64,000 nt of DNA from Acestrorhynchus altus (Eukaryota > Chordata > Actinopteri > Characiformes > Acestrorhynchidae). Location: contig CM067515.1 in NCBI GenBank assembly GCA_034509495.1, positions 19,887,980-19,951,979 on the forward strand. Direction: 5' to 3'. The translations under genes were made by a program, and so were the position numbers. This document shows, in pieces, positions 44,460 through 57,094 of the stretch. Every line of letters begins with the position of its first letter. The stretch's first letter is position 1. The notes beneath the pieces were generated by a model. It did no database searches. It was not told the origin of the DNA and was given only the letters and a program-made list of their open reading frames with translations.

Positions 44460-46810
44460 TTAAATGAATTGTTTTTGTGATTTTACTGAAACTAATGCAT
44501 TTACATAATTATATCCTCTTATTACACCTACAGCAGTATTCACATATATCAAAGCCAAGGAGTCTTAATTTCATTATTCATTCTCTTGTATGACTGCCAA
44601 AATATACATCCTTAATGTCAGAGAATTTGAAGGATGCTGTTGCTGTATCTTTTGAGCCCATCCATGCATCCCTTTAAAAGACCTGTTAACAAATGGCACA
44701 AGCAATTGTGAGTTGCATTAATTAGTCAAATATTTAAGTAAATATTAACCTTAAATATTACATTATTAAGCTGTGTCACATTGGTACATTTGAGTACTGA
44801 AGAGGAATCTTGCTAGCAAGGTCTCTTTTAGCTTGGTTGTAGCCCTCAAATTGAGACACTGCTAAGTGTCTCAGACTACTTTTCAAACAGGGCAGAGGGC
44901 AACCAAATAAAACAGAGGTCATTTATATAGAGTAAATCAGGCTTAATGGTGCAGTTCCAAAGACTGTGCTTTAATTCCCATAATTAATTACTTGGAATTA
45001 GAAGGTTATACGTACACTGTCATGTTAAAAAATCAGGGCAGCTCACTTAACTAATGTCTTCTTTAATATATTTAAACTAATAGTCATTTGATCTTACTTT
45101 TATCACCACTGAGAAATGGAGAAGAAAAACAGAGGTGTTTTAAAATGTATAAATTAGAAGTAGTGCAGCACATCAGCTGCAGATGATTAGAAGGGGATTA
45201 GAGTGAATTTTTGAGGAGCCTATATTATTTAAACCTCAGACATTAATGTGGTTTGCACTTGATTGTTGAAGTGAGTGGGATCACCATGGTGGGATCCACA
45301 GAGCTCACTGAGGCCTTCAGAAAGGAGCCTGTATGTAAGAATGATTAAGAAAAAAATGTTCATGGGGTGTCCCAGTTTACATGTACTCACCAATGTACAT
45401 GATTGTAGATTCACCTAGTCTGACATGCCTTCTCTTACACACACATTGACCCAAACACTGATACCCACCAACACACACATACTGTATATGCACAAACCCC
45501 ACACACATGCACTCATATACTCACACAGGACTACACACAAACACATACACCTACACTGAATGCATTCCAAGTCTTGGAAGCTAAAAAAGTGCAACTTAAT
45601 CTTTCTTTATCGTTTGACTTTGAGAACTAAATAGCATCTCTTGCTGTGGAGCTCAGAATGCAGCTGTGGGTGTGTGTCTCCAGGCCCCTACCCTGCTATT
45701 ACTCACCCAATTTGGCATCCGCACTCCATGGAACTAAAAGGCCTTGTGTGATGGACTTTATTCCCTATGTCATTAAACAACAGTATGTTCAGGTAGAATT
45801 GAGATTGAGTGTAAAATTACCCCAGAAGGAGCACTTTTGAGGTCTCCTCACAAAAGGAGTAAAGCTTGGAGGCCAGCAGTTTGGTTGTCTTCAATGAGCA
45901 GACCTCTAATGGCTATTATGTGTTCAAATATTATGTAACAGGAATTTCAGTAAATGTGCTATGTGCTGGGTTACCAGAAGTTGTGTACATGTTATTTTAA
46001 TTTTGTGATATGTAGTTTATCAGTGCAGATTACTTCAGTATTGTGGTTACTTGTTTTGACAGCACAACAGCAGAACATTTCTGGGAAATGTTTTCCCACC
46101 CAAAAGCAGTAGAAAACAGGCCTGTATTTACCAAAAATAAACTCATGTAGTGGGTGTTGCAACGACACGAAAATACTGTGGTTGTTTCTAAATATCACTT
46201 CATACTCGTGTCTCTCCTTTTTTTGCTCTCAGAGAAAAGCAGACAGCTTCCAAAAGAACCATGGGCTTTGCTGAAGCTGGCAATTAAACTTCACACAGCA
46301 ACAATGGCTACACATTTAGTGACTGACATCATGAATCACATTTTAACAGAATCATTCAGGCTTCCAACACAATCCAGTTCTGCTAATTTCGGAAAGTGTG
46401 TAGTTGTTTGAATGTTGCTTATACAGGAATATTTAATGCATCAGGGTGGAGTTTGTATGTTCTCCCCTAACAAGCTGTCAACAGTTTTCGCTCTCATTAA
46501 ATCAATAAATAAGAAATACAAAATAAAAGTTCTGTGGTTAAAGGTTTAAAGAACATTCAGTGTAATAATTTTGTAGAAAGAATAAACATTTGGTGCCCAG
46601 ACTGTAGTTGCTTGGTGAATAGTCACTAAAAAACTAACAAAACATTTCTGCTGTTCAAAACGTAGCGAGTGTGCATCCATCTGGTAAAAAAATAAATAAA
46701 TAAAAGTTCTGCTGCGCTTGTAACTCTGCTTCAATTAATAATGAAAATGTGAGGATTTTTCCATCTATTTCATAGAGGAGGGTGTAAACCTTTCAAAAGT
46801 GATCTGTCTG
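44460..46810. other. Unique sequence, no supported feature
   Basis: CA-containing low-complexity text near 45440-45555 only. No exon, RNA gene or repeat family is recognised. Confidence 0.35.
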
Positions 46811-46815
46811 ATTGA

Positions 46816-48060
46816 TTGCCAAGGTGGGACAGGACTGGAGACTCTGGTAGGAATAGAGGAGGGGGGCCCTGTATTTATGTGCATGAGAAGTGGTGTAACA
46901 ACAGAGCAATTATAGACAAATACTGTTCCCCAGACCTTGAGTACATGTCTATAAGACGTCGGCCTTTCTTCCTACCAAGAGAGCTAATTATAGTGATCAT
47001 AACGACTGTATATATTCCACACAATGGGTACTGCTGGTACTGAACCCAAAGAAGGCTACCGGCCTAGACGGAGTGCCAAGCAAGGAGCTTAGATTGTGTG
47101 CCCACCAGCTTGTCCTCACCTTCACCAGAATCTTCAATTGCTCCCTGGCCCAAGCAGTCATCCAGCCCTGCTTAAAACCACAATCATCCCAGTGCTAAAG
47201 AAGAGTCCCTTTACCAGCCTAAACAATTATCATCCTGTGGCCCTTACTCTGATGAAGTGCTCTGAGAGGCTGGTTCTTCAGCACATCGAGGACTGTCTCC
47301 CTCCCTGCTCTTTGTGGATTACAGCTCAGCATTTAACACAATCATACCAGACATTCTCGTGATCAAACTGGACACCCTCAACCCCCACATGTGCCTGAAT
47401 AAAAGACTTTCTTACAAACTAGTCCCAGACTGTGAGATTTGGCCCTCACCTCTCCTCCACTCACACGCTGAGCACCAGCTCCTTAAAGGGCTGTGTGCTG
47501 AGCCCCCTGCTGCACTGTGTCTACACCCACGACAGTCTGAAGGCACGACGGTCCACAACAACAACCTCATCATCAGGTTCGCTGATGACACCAATGGGAG
47601 ACAAGGCAGACAGGAGGTCCTGAAGCTGGCAGACTGGTGTTCAGAGAATAACTTGGCTCTGAACAACAAGAAAACCAAGGAGTTCATTGTGAACTTCAGG
47701 AGGCACAGCACCAACCTAGCCCCCCTCTGCATCAGGGGCGAGTGTATGGAGAGGGTCCACAGTTTCAGGTTTGTCTGCATCCTTATTTCTGGCTCAATGT
47801 CGGCTACACTGCCCAAGAATCCTTAGGAAGCACAACCTGACTTTCTGCTCATCCATCAATAGCCTGCTTATGCACTGTATTACAGTACTGTATGGCAGCT
47901 TCACCATGACAGACAGGGAGAGGCTTCAGAGAGCAGTGAAGGCAGCACAGAAAATCATTGGCTGCCCTCTCCCCTTCCTGATGGACATTTACACTTCACA
48001 CAGCCTCAGCAGAGCAAAAAATCAAGAACAGCTCCCACCCTGGCTTTCAACCCTTTGACT
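46816..48060 (+). pseudogene. endonuclease/RT relic of LINE D
   Basis: Endonuclease piece: GGGPCIYVHEKWCNN, YCSPDLEYMSI and RPFFLPRELIIVI ending YIPHNG (46857-47030). Then RT fingers TGLDGVPSKELRLCA (about 47055), TTIIPVLKKSP and LNNYHPVALTLMKCSERLV (about 47180-47275). Motif A LFVDYSSAFNTIIP with its aspartate kept (about 47310-47350). LKGCVLSPLL (about 47485). Motif C FADDTN (about 47578) with both aspartates. Then LADWCSENNLALNNKKTKEF (about 47621) and, in another frame, HCITVLYGSFTM and RLQRAVKAAQKIIGCPLP (about 47870-47980). At least three frames are used, so several frameshifts exist. Catalytic residues are still readable. Confidence 0.75.
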
Positions 48061-48430
48061 TGCTGGGAAAGGCTACAGGTGCATCACAAGGACAAAAAGA
48101 TTCAAGAACAGACATAACCACTCTGAACTCATACATACACTGATTTATAGTCTAACCTCACATACCCCTGGACTTCTTACTCATCTACTGTGCAAAATTC
48201 AATATTATTGACAACACTGTTAATTCCGTTAATGTGCAATACGTGTATACTGTGAACACCATTACTCTCACTGTCCAATGCCCACTACTACTGTCCAATA
48301 TCTAATAATGTGCTATAACTGTATATAACACTGTATCTATTTCTTTTGTGATTATGCATAGAGTAAGTATATATACTATTTATTTTATGGTACATGTTTA
48401 CACTGTGAAAGAATTGGCTTTCATTGTACA
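46816..48430 (+). mobile_element. LINE D: CR1/L2-group retrotransposon with internal deletions
   Basis: Plus strand. It begins in the endonuclease domain, loses everything between that and the reverse transcriptase fingers (junction near 47035-47045), continues through RT with a second deletion near 47297, and ends in a 3' UTR whose last part reads GGCTTTCATTGTACATG (48417-48433). The opposite orientation and different protein text separate it from LINEs A to C. A Tc1 end follows directly. The 5' truncation plus internal deletions make it inactive. Confidence 0.8.
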
Positions 48431-48469
48431 TGTGCTGCTTCCTACCCTGCTCACCCCTCACCAAGCCTG

Positions 48470-48865
48470 CCTCTGCAGGCTCTTCTCAACCGCCTAAAGT
48501 GCACTGTTCAAATGTACTGTTTGGGTTGTACACCTGCGGATACTGTGGGTGGATGTACTTAAACTTCTTGATTATATTGCACACCGTGGACAAAGGAACA
48601 TCAAGATCTCTGGAGATGAACATGTAATCTTGAGATAAAACAAAATTATTTACCCACAATCTTTTAAAGGTGTCATTAATTTTGTCCAGCCCATTTTCAG
48701 AGTTTTTTTTTCCTCTGTTTTTTGGTGTTATTCAATAAACACAAAAGAATCTAAGATGTGTATAACAAAAAAATGTAAGTGCAATATTTTTCTGGGAGAA
48801 ATGGCACATTTTCTGGAAGAATATCCAGATGTGCCAACACGTTTGGCCATAACTCTATAATTTAA
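48470..48865 (-). mobile_element. Tc1/mariner 5' end remnant (fourth lineage)
   Basis: On the minus strand the terminus begins near 48862 as TATAGAGTTATGGCCAAACG and runs through GGCTGGACAAAATTAATGAC, a motif of a known fish Tc1 lineage. After an internal deletion it reaches codons for the N-terminal helix-turn-helix (ISRDLDVPLSTV, about 48620-48580). The rest of the transposase is missing. It sits immediately downstream of LINE D. Confidence 0.6.
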
Positions 48866-48869
48866 TTCA

Positions 48870-51085
48870 TTAGTTAATAATTAAATTAATGAGCAGTCAC
48901 GTCAAAAACGGCTTCTTGGTTTTGTCTGTCTGTATATGAAGGTATCTGAATGTAAATTACCAAAGGAATGCATTGCCCTGTTGGATGTGTTAACATGTTA
49001 ACATGATACTCTGGGATTTGTTTTACATTAAATTTATTGCAGCGACACCAAATGCCTGAAAACATGCAGATTATTTCAGGTATTTTCCAGATTAAGTGAG
49101 ATGTATATGCTTAATTGTGCTACTGATCCTACTAGCAGGGATGCTTGGCTCACACAAATATTACAGACCACAGGCTCTACATCAGCAATCCTGTCACCTC
49201 TGCACATCTTCAATAAAACAAGCCAAATATGAATAAGATCAAACACTGATCTCTAACGAGAAAGTGGATAAGAGTTTTGCACAAACAGATTCAAGAGAAG
49301 CATGTGTCAGACATCTCTTTCTGCTTCAGTCTTAATTAGGACAGGCATAAGGACGGGATGTAAGCAAGGAAGAAAAGCATCTGGACAAATTAATAAAATA
49401 CAAAGATAAGTATGTCAATTTAATAAAGAGGAAAAAAGGTTATAAGGAAATAAAGTTAAAAAAGGTAAATGGCTAATTTGAAAATATATCAAAGGTAGCA
49501 AGAAACCTGCAGGTCTGACAGATATTCTTTGAATTTTACACACACAGATGCACTGATAAAAATATAAATTTGAGACAAACAATTAGTTTGAAGGCAAAGT
49601 TCACATTTCTTTAATAGTAAGGCACAATTTGCAATTCATGCTCTTGTTTACTCTGATTCAAGGGAATTTATAGCTCATGCTCAAGTTTTCTTGAAATGCA
49701 CAGGAGGAAACTACTTCTTTTTTTGGATTTGTTTCACTTGTATGTTGGGTTTTCAGGGTTGTCAGTTCAAGCACATACAAGATTCACACATTTGTCTGTT
49801 CAAAGGAAGAGCATAGATATAAGCCATTGTGATAAAGTCAGTTTAAAGTTCAGAAGTGGACTATTCTCTGGTGAGAATGAGTAATTTGTAAGGCTCCTTG
49901 TAAACTTCATGTTGTGGTGATGAATCTGGTGATTCAGTTCAGTCAAGCTGTTTTCACACTGAACTCAGTTATGCACTGCGGGTCACAATATATAACCGTG
50001 CAGGTGTCCACAGCAGACTGTTTGCTGTGCTTGCTACTGAACACTGAGCAGTGTTCCACGTCTGTGCCATGAATCCCATTGAAAATAATGTTTTTGATTT
50101 GGAGTAATAAGATTGCACAATCCAGAGGAGGCCCAGTCAAAATTCAATGAAAGCCCCCCGCAGAACCAACAAAATAATGGAAACCAACTGTCCTGTTACC
50201 CTGCATTCAGGAAACTGCCATTGTGTGAACATGCTGGCTAGCTACATAAATCCTTGCCAGCTCTCTTCACTTGTAATTCTGTGTTTCTTTGGTTTGACAG
50301 TGGGTGGAGAAGCAAATCACTGAGTTTGTTGTTGTGAAATCTCCCTGTTAGTAGCTTGTCTATTTTTGAGTTTCATTAGCTAGTGGTTCTACAGAATATT
50401 GCCAAATCCTCTTTCAGCAGCAGTAATATAATTAAAAAAATAAAACATAGAAATGCTCTAAAATCAGTTCAAAAGTGTTCATTTTACATTTACTTCCATT
50501 CAAGGTTAAGAGCATTTTTGTCTTCCCATATAGAGCCATTTTGGAGACGTTTTATTTCATTGGACAGAGATAATACATATATATATACACACACACATCT
50601 GCCTGCTTGCAGAATTATGCATTTCTCCTGTAGGAGACTGGTCTGGGTTAATAGTACCAATTTCTTTTGTCCACTGAGCCCATGTTTACAAATTGATCAA
50701 AATCTGTCATGTAGATCAACCCTTTAACAGGTGAACAACCCTTCCTTTATGTCTAGACATTTTTTGCATAAAATTGGGTAAAACATAGAGCTTTCAGAAC
50801 CAGGTACTACATATCTCATAGGGACATTTGTTTTCTGCTTCTTTCATGGGCTCTGCATCTCCACAGAGACTTTTCCTTTTAATTTTCTTCATTTCTGAGG
50901 AAAGGTGGTATAGGAGCAATGAAACTGGAATAGAGACGAGTGGCATGCTGCATGGTAATGGGGTGCTAAAAGCTTAGTTTTTGAGTTCGTCTATGAAGAA
51001 GTGACGTCATTAATTAAGTTGTCACAAAAATAATGAAGGCCACAAGGTAGATAAAACATATTTCTTGTTGAATGCAGACATATAA
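48870..51085. other. AT-rich unique sequence, no supported feature
   Basis: Short TA/CA run near 50574-50598. No exon, RNA gene or transposon is recognised. Confidence 0.35.
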
Positions 51086-51089
51086 TTTT

Positions 51090-51640
51090 CTGAGATTTCC
51101 TGCTGTCTCTCATGTATCCAAATTCAGCATACAAAAATAATCTTGAAGATAAAAGACAACTGTTTGCCCGCAGTGCGAGAAGGTCAAAAGATACAGACCT
51201 ACTAGTGCTTTCTCTCTCATTACTAGAATTTGGTCGAGTTAGTTTTCAGAGGGGAGCATTATGTCAGATCCAGTTATTGCATACTGGTGGTGGGAAATCA
51301 AAGCAAATCTGTTTTCTAATTTATTTAGGTCAATTTGGCATGCCTCCAGCCTCAGCAGATGATTTCATTTGTCTGGACAGATTTCCTGATTTATTAGTAT
51401 TATTACAACCTGCCTGTTGTTGGGTGTGCATTTAAAGTAAGCCTGGGCCCTCTTTGAAGTTTATAGGCCATTCCAGGATAAATGGCTAAAGTTTGTACTC
51501 CTCATGCTAACTGGATAAAGTGTGCGCACTGAATCCCATTAAAGCTTCATTCAGCTCAAACACTGTGCAGGGATTTTGCAGTAAAAGAACCCATTATAAC
51601 AGCTGACAGAAGTGAAAATAAAGGTACAGTCCGTGTCAAG
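51090..51640. promoter_or_regulatory. candidate conserved noncoding element
   Basis: Unique, repeat-free block with an open but domain-less frame on plus (51112-51435). Contains TCTAATTTATTTAGGTC, TTCATTTGTCTGG, GATTTATTAGTATTATTAC and AATCCCATTAAAGC. Composition and lack of TE text suggest functional noncoding DNA. The frame shows no splice context or known domain. Inference. Confidence 0.25.
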
Positions 51641-51903
51641 ACCAGAAACGCTTTAAAAAAAAAGTTTAAAATTGTCTCATGTCCCTGCCTACTCACACCT
51701 TTTTTGAATCTATTGCTTGCTTACACAGAAATTCTGATTTTAAAAATTGCATCGGGGGTAAGAGGTGAATATGCTTTAGGCCACCCCATCCCCAGAACAG
51801 AGAATACCACACTAGAACTGATGGTCCAAAATGTTGCCTGAGTAGGACATGAATTATTATAATTTTATTTTTAACAAAGCATATAGTGGTGAGGTCAGTT
51901 TAA

Positions 51904-52736
51904 CTCTTAAAACGCGAGATTCACCCTTTGTAGGCAGTTGATATTCTAACCTTCACACCTCAGGATCAGAGTAATCTACAGACATGATACAAATATCATA
52001 AACTACAAGATCTAACTATAGTGGTCTCATCATTGTGAGATTGATTATCAACAAACAATCCACCTCAGAAAACTCCAATTTACTTGTTTCCAAATTAATT
52101 AAATCTCAGTTTAAGAGCGAAAGGAGCATTGAAGTGCATGTTTACTGCTCTGTCCATGTGTACATGGTGAACCTGCATGCAGACTCTGACTGATCAGTGA
52201 GAGTGGGCAGGACTAATGACAGATTTTGGGTTAAAAAGGAAAATTAGGAGGAAGGGTCTGTTTGCTCCACTTCTTATAACATTCAGATTTAAAAAAAAAT
52301 TTTTTTGGACCACTGTCAAGTGTTATGCAGAGCTTATTATCCTAAGTATCTTCTACAATCTAATTATTAGAAACAACTCATCATAATTATTGCATATTCA
52401 GCTCAGAATGATCAATTTTCAACAGGATTTCAGAGTTAAGTGTTTTTTAGTCATTATAAAAAAAGAAAGAAAAAAAAACCCCAGAAAAACTCAAGAAAGC
52501 ACAAGAATATATTTTTTCATCAAAACATGGTCAAAATCATACAAATACCCAAATTCTGTCAATACTCTCAAATGAAGACAAATTTGAGTAGCCTAAGATC
52601 TCCTAAAATATCAACAACTTGGTGACCAGTCACCAAATGTGTGACTGTCTCTTATAAATACTGTGTTTGGTAAATAAAAGTGCTTCAAACTATGAAAACA
52701 TCCCACAAAATTGGAAGATATCTGGGATCCTTGATT
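51904..52736 (-). mobile_element. TTAA-flanked non-coding element, copy 4 (inverted, full length)
   Basis: Flanked on the left by TTAA at 51900-51903; the end reads CTCTTAAAACGCGAGATTC, nearly identical to the inverted right end of copy 2. The far end near 52736 is diverged (GGGATCCTTGATTTGG), so the second TTAA is lost. Inverted landmarks match copy 2: CTCAGGATCAGAGTAATC, ACCTGCATGCAGACTCTG, GACCACTGTCAAG, GCATATTCAGCTCAG and CAAACTATGAAAAC. About 833 bp. No coding frame. Confidence 0.75.
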
Positions 52737-52927
52737 TGGCTCACTCCACACCACACTAGAGACATAGCTGTGCATATGATTGATTAACCTGAATGACCTT
52801 TCACATTAATACTAAGCTTGTATCTTATGCTCGTTCTCTCATTCACAGCCTGCTCTCAATTTAACTATAATTCTTTATTATTTTACTTTTCCTGTCCAGT
52901 TCTTTTTGTTCTTTGTGTCATTCTATT

Positions 52928-53115
52928 GTGTTATTTTGTTGTGGTGACCAGAGGAGGATGGGTTTCTCTTTTGAGTCTTCTTTGTCCAAGTCAGAGGAAG
53001 TTTTACTTGTCACCTTATGGTTTGCTCAAAAGGGGCTCAGACCCAGACCTCTGTAAAGCTGCTTTGTGACAATGCTTCCATTGTAAAAAGTGCTATATGA
53101 ACATGCAATTTTTTT
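52928..53115 (+). repeat. dispersed repeat D, 3' half
   Basis: ACCAGAGGAGGATGGGTTTC, CTTTGTGACAATGCTTCC and TTGTAAAAAGTGCTATATG are the body of repeat D (the 20440 copy shows GCTGCATTGTG in the inverse). The TTTGA tail is missing. Confidence 0.55.
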
Positions 53116-53689
53116 ATTATGCTGCTCATGTTAACAAGTGAATAAAAACACAACACTACAGTATCCAGAGAATGACAGAGGAACTTTGAAGTATGGCCAC
53201 ATGTAGAACTCAGCAAAACATAGTGAAATAAAAGGTGAAATCTCAAGAAGAAGAAACAAAAGGCCAAAGTAAAAGTGTCCAAATATATACATATCTGTTT
53301 GTACTACAAACTAAATACAGACTACACACTTGAATTAAAAATAAAGGTATCATAAATAAAAGTTAAGTTACTTTATGTGCAAGTGAGTCTGGATTCAATT
53401 TCTAATATAATTAAAACATAGACCTTTAAATTGTACAGAATCTTGAAAGATTGAAACATTCATTCACTAAAACTATTTCTACAACAAACTGTTTTTTCTC
53501 ATCCTGCATTGTTGGCACCTTTATTTTTAAGAATTTAGCCAGCACTTTGATACTAATGTCAGCCAGACTACATGAACAGTGGTAATCAACAAAAGGAAAT
53601 TTGTTATTTTAAATGACATCCTGGTAAGAGGAGCAGGATGTGCCAGAACATGTGCTCCTGGGGAATCTTGTATTTAAGCACGCAGCTCA

Positions 53690-53815
53690 AGGGCAGCACA
53701 GTGCATTCTGCTGCCCTCAGATACAGGTTAATTGGGTTCTCTCCCAGGGCCATACCTGTAACCTTCTGGTTGCCATTCAATAGCCTTAACCACAGAGTCA
53801 CTCTCTGCCCTTTGT
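53690..53815 (-). mobile_element. tRNA-related SINE fragment
   Basis: Minus strand begins GGGCAGAGAGTGACTCTGTG then GTTAAGGC (A-box region), CCAGAAGGTTACAGG (degenerate B box) and GCCCTGGGAG. Its end forms the inverted pair GGGCAGC / GCTGCCC at 53691-53721. Family B is the nearest relative in this window. Confidence 0.4.
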
Positions 53816-54149
53816 GTGGTGCTTAAACCCACAATAAATCAGTGTTGTCCTTTAACCGTGGATAAGTTTAATGGAGCAAATTAACACAGCTAACTAAGCA
53901 ATCAATCCACCTTAATGATGGCCTCACAGGACAGACAGAGTGTAATAGCTAAGAACTCTTAACAGAAACAAGCAGAATTATCTTAATGAAAAACATCAGC
54001 ATTAAATTGATCTGAATGCAGGTCTATAACATGCTACATATATAGAATCACTTAGTAAAAATATAACAATAACATCATAAAACCACTGAAATCTAGAATG
54101 CAAAGCACAGTGTTAAACTGTGAGTTTTCTCAAGGTTGGGCACATTTGC

Positions 54150-54485
54150 TAAATGTACACACTTAAAAATGCTTCTACATAGAACACTCAAAGAATGGAG
54201 GGGTTCTTTAGGCTGATGGAGAATGTGCTGTAGAAGGTTCTGTACAGAACCTTTTTGAAAAAGGTTCTATATAGCACCACTATTGTTACAATGTACACAC
54301 TTAAAAATCAGGGTTCTTCAAGGGTTTGTCAGTAAAGAAAATATATAGAGCTTATACAGAAACATGAACTCAAAGGACCCTTTGAATCTTGAAATGGTTC
54401 GGCAGATTGAGGAAGAATGTACTGCAGAGAGAGTGTTATAGAACCTTTAAATGGTTCTATATGGCACTAAAATATACTGTATGTT
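54150..54485. repeat. tandem GGTTCT-type MITE, two units
   Basis: Each unit opens with ACACACTTAAAAAT (54157 and 54295) and contains GGTTCTATAT-G/A-GCACTA or CACC near its end. Inside are oppositely oriented GGTTCT and AGAACC arms. The two units lie head to tail. A common non-autonomous fish element by resemblance; fragments are at 4947 and 63185. Confidence 0.55.
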
Positions 54486-54910
54486 TAATTAAAAAAAAAA
54501 GTCATTATTTTTAGTATCCAAATATTTACCTGGATAGGAAGTAATGATGTTTAGTATGGTCTTGTATTAGCATAAGGTAGAGGAAGTCTAGTTAATTGCT
54601 TTATGTTCTGTGTAAGGAAAGAGTTTACTTTCATATTTACTTATTGCCAGGAGAAAACTCACATCTAAAATTCACAGGAACACATTTTAAATCCCCAGCT
54701 TGTTCAACAGCTGTGAACACTGGCAAAGGAAACACTTCAAGGTTACTTCTCCCCATGTACCCTTGTTTATGTATCAGTTTTGTCTCAGTGTTTTCTCTGC
54801 AGGAACGCATGTACCCTCATTAGCCCAAGGTGCTACATGGAGGAAGCTTCAACTTTCTAATTACAGAAAACAGTGAACACCTTTAATAAGTACAGCAGCC
54901 TCCTAAAGTG

Positions 54911-54922
54911 CACGCACTCGCA

Positions 54923-54984
<62 letters not shown>
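54911..54984. repeat. (CA)n microsatellite
   Basis: About 35 CA units with CG interruptions at the left. Confidence 0.95.
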
Positions 54985-54986
<2 letters not shown>

Positions 54987-55111
54987 ATTAAAGATCAAAC
55001 CTTGCTTTACCAACATGTTCTACACTCTAAAAACAAGTCGGGCTGAAAACAAGTTGAATTATGTACTACATTGTACTTAGAGAACACAACAAAACCCAGC
55101 TGGGTTAACAT

Positions 55112-55240
55112 AAGCTAAGATAATCCTTTATTAGTCCCACTGTGGGGAAATTCACATTATTATAGCAGCAAAGGGATAGCAAGGGATAGTAAGGCACTCA
55201 GTACAAAAATAGATAATAGAGCAACACCAGCAGTCTATCA
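55112..55240 (-). mobile_element. 3' UTR of a LINE A-family element
   Basis: Plus-strand AATCCTTTATTAGTCCCACT, TTCACATTATTATAGCAGC and GTAAGGCACTCAGTACAA match 5471-5560 at the 3' end of LINE A. Only the UTR was inserted, an extreme 5' truncation. Confidence 0.7.
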
Positions 55241-55606
55241 GCACCACCTACATTCTCAGTGCATTTTGGGGTGCTGGAGCATCATTTGACTACCAAATTG
55301 AAATGCTACCAAAGAAGGATACCATTACCTAGCTAATCAAGTTTTCCATCATGACTGACTGTAAAACACTGCTACCATGGCATTATCACATCAGCTACAG
55401 CCCTTGTCCAGAATTGCTACCATGCTGGTTAGGCTTTAATCCATATTGGTACCTTGGTGTTAGCACACCAGTCACACTCCTCATCTATAGTGGTAGTTCA
55501 AGACCATTTCACCTGGGGGAGCCAGTCTAGGGTCAGTGGTTATGTGAGAGGGGCTGACCAGCTTTTGGTGCTTTGCAGGTACTTGGAAGCAAAAGTATGT
55601 GTTTAA

Positions 55607-56419
55607 TGTCATTCAGCCTTTTATTCATTCAGTTTTATGTTTCGATTTCAAAATTTACATTTTTGCATAATGTGAATTCTATATTTCTCATGTTTCATAC
55701 AAACAAACAAATGATCACCTTTCACTCTTTGCTATAATTTAAATTACTTATTCATATTCTTATTCACATATTTTTATTTAATTGACATGTTAAAATGAAG
55801 AGAATTTAAATATTTTTATGAATTTTACCATGTTTTCATTTTACTTGTACCTACAAAAACGATTAGATTAACAATGACATTTATAATAATAAGCTCTTAA
55901 AATTACTTGACAGTGGTAAAAATTAATTAACAACTTTTAGTATTATTTTTATTATTCATGTATGTATCAGTATTATCCTTTTTAAGGACCTTTATTCTGA
56001 AATTCTGATATTCTGAAAAAACCATGTCTGAGCAAAAAAAAACAAACAAAAAAAAAAAACAGTCCCTTGCTACTCATTTTCAATTTTTTTCAATAACCCT
56101 TGATTTGATCAATGACATCATTAAACCTACCAACTTACTGATTAGTTAGAGGGGTCTGCATGCAGATTGAGCGTGGACTTGAAGGGGCGTTTGGCATTCA
56201 AACTGGGATTTAATTCAGCTGGAAATTTACTTGGAATTTTAGCTGTTTTCCAAGCTGGCCTAAAATTCATCACACAATGATGACGTGGTTATATGTGGGT
56301 AGGTTTTGTAGTTTGTTATGATATGTATTTCATGTCTATTGGTTTTCTCCGATCCTGAGATATGAAGCCTAAAAAACAGCATGTAACTGGCTGCAGAGGG
56401 CAGATATCAGTTCTAAGGA
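55607..56419 (+). mobile_element. TTAA-flanked non-coding element, copy 3 (left limit tentative)
   Basis: Right side abuts TTAA at 56420-56423; inverted end TCCTTAGAACTGATATC. Landmarks in order: GAATTTAAATATTTTTATG, TACTTGTACCTACA, CTTGACAGTGGTAAA, GGGGTCTGCATGCAGATTG, GGCATTCAAACTGGGATTTA, TCATCACACAATGATG and CTCCGATCCTGAGATATGAAG. A TTAA at 55603-55606 gives a size of 813 bp, in line with copies 2 and 4, but the left end itself is diverged. Confidence 0.6.
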
Positions 56420-56429
56420 TTAAATACAT

Positions 56430-56780
56430 TATCAGACATGGTTCCCCCATCAGAATATAGGTTTGGGTTAACATAAAAAAAAAAATCACAGGTAGCATTT
56501 ATTAAACATACAACACAGTACTGTGAAAATAACCTAAGAAAATGACTCAGAAGAGGTTACATTTTAAAGGGTATTAAAACCATATCCATTTTCCCCATTT
56601 AAATACATTTTCTTGTCCGATAAATATACAATTTATAAGATAAGAGATATGTTTTATTGTTACATTAGTGAACTGCAGGTGAAATGGAATTATACTATGT
56701 GCATGTGTGTGTGTGCAAGTCTACAAAGGTGTGTTTTCAGTCCCAGTGCCTAGAATACAAGCAAAGCCAGATTTGGAGTG
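56430..56780. other. No supported feature
   Basis: AT-rich; a short GT run near 56704. Confidence 0.4.
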
Positions 56781-57094
56781 AACTACAGGGGTGAAGAATG
56801 GGGCCAGTGGGGGACTGTTTGTGCCCCAGAAAGATTCTCTATCCTCTCCACTAGAGCTCCTGCTGAGACACACACTATACCCATATCCCTATAGGCTCTG
56901 TGCAATCACTCAAAATGCTGCCTGCTGCATGGCTAGACGCTGTCTCCCTCCCCTTAGAGGAGCTGAGCTTCAGAAATAGTCACACAGGAGGACGGGGGCA
57001 CCTCCATGGGGGCGTGAAGGATACGTATACCTCCACAAATGCGGCCTGCCAATTCACTAAGGTGCCATTGCCCCTTTCCCTATTCAGATAATAG

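Noticed and set aside
46440..46480. SINE family A fragment (GGAGTTTGTATGTTCTCCCC)
   Set aside because: Only about 20 bases resemble the family; too short to support.
47412..47816. 134-codon minus-strand frame
   Set aside because: It is antisense to LINE D, whose plus-strand frame holds FADDT and SSAFNTI.
51112..51435. Possible exon (107-codon frame)
   Set aside because: No splice context, codon bias or domain is visible; kept only as part of a noncoding candidate.
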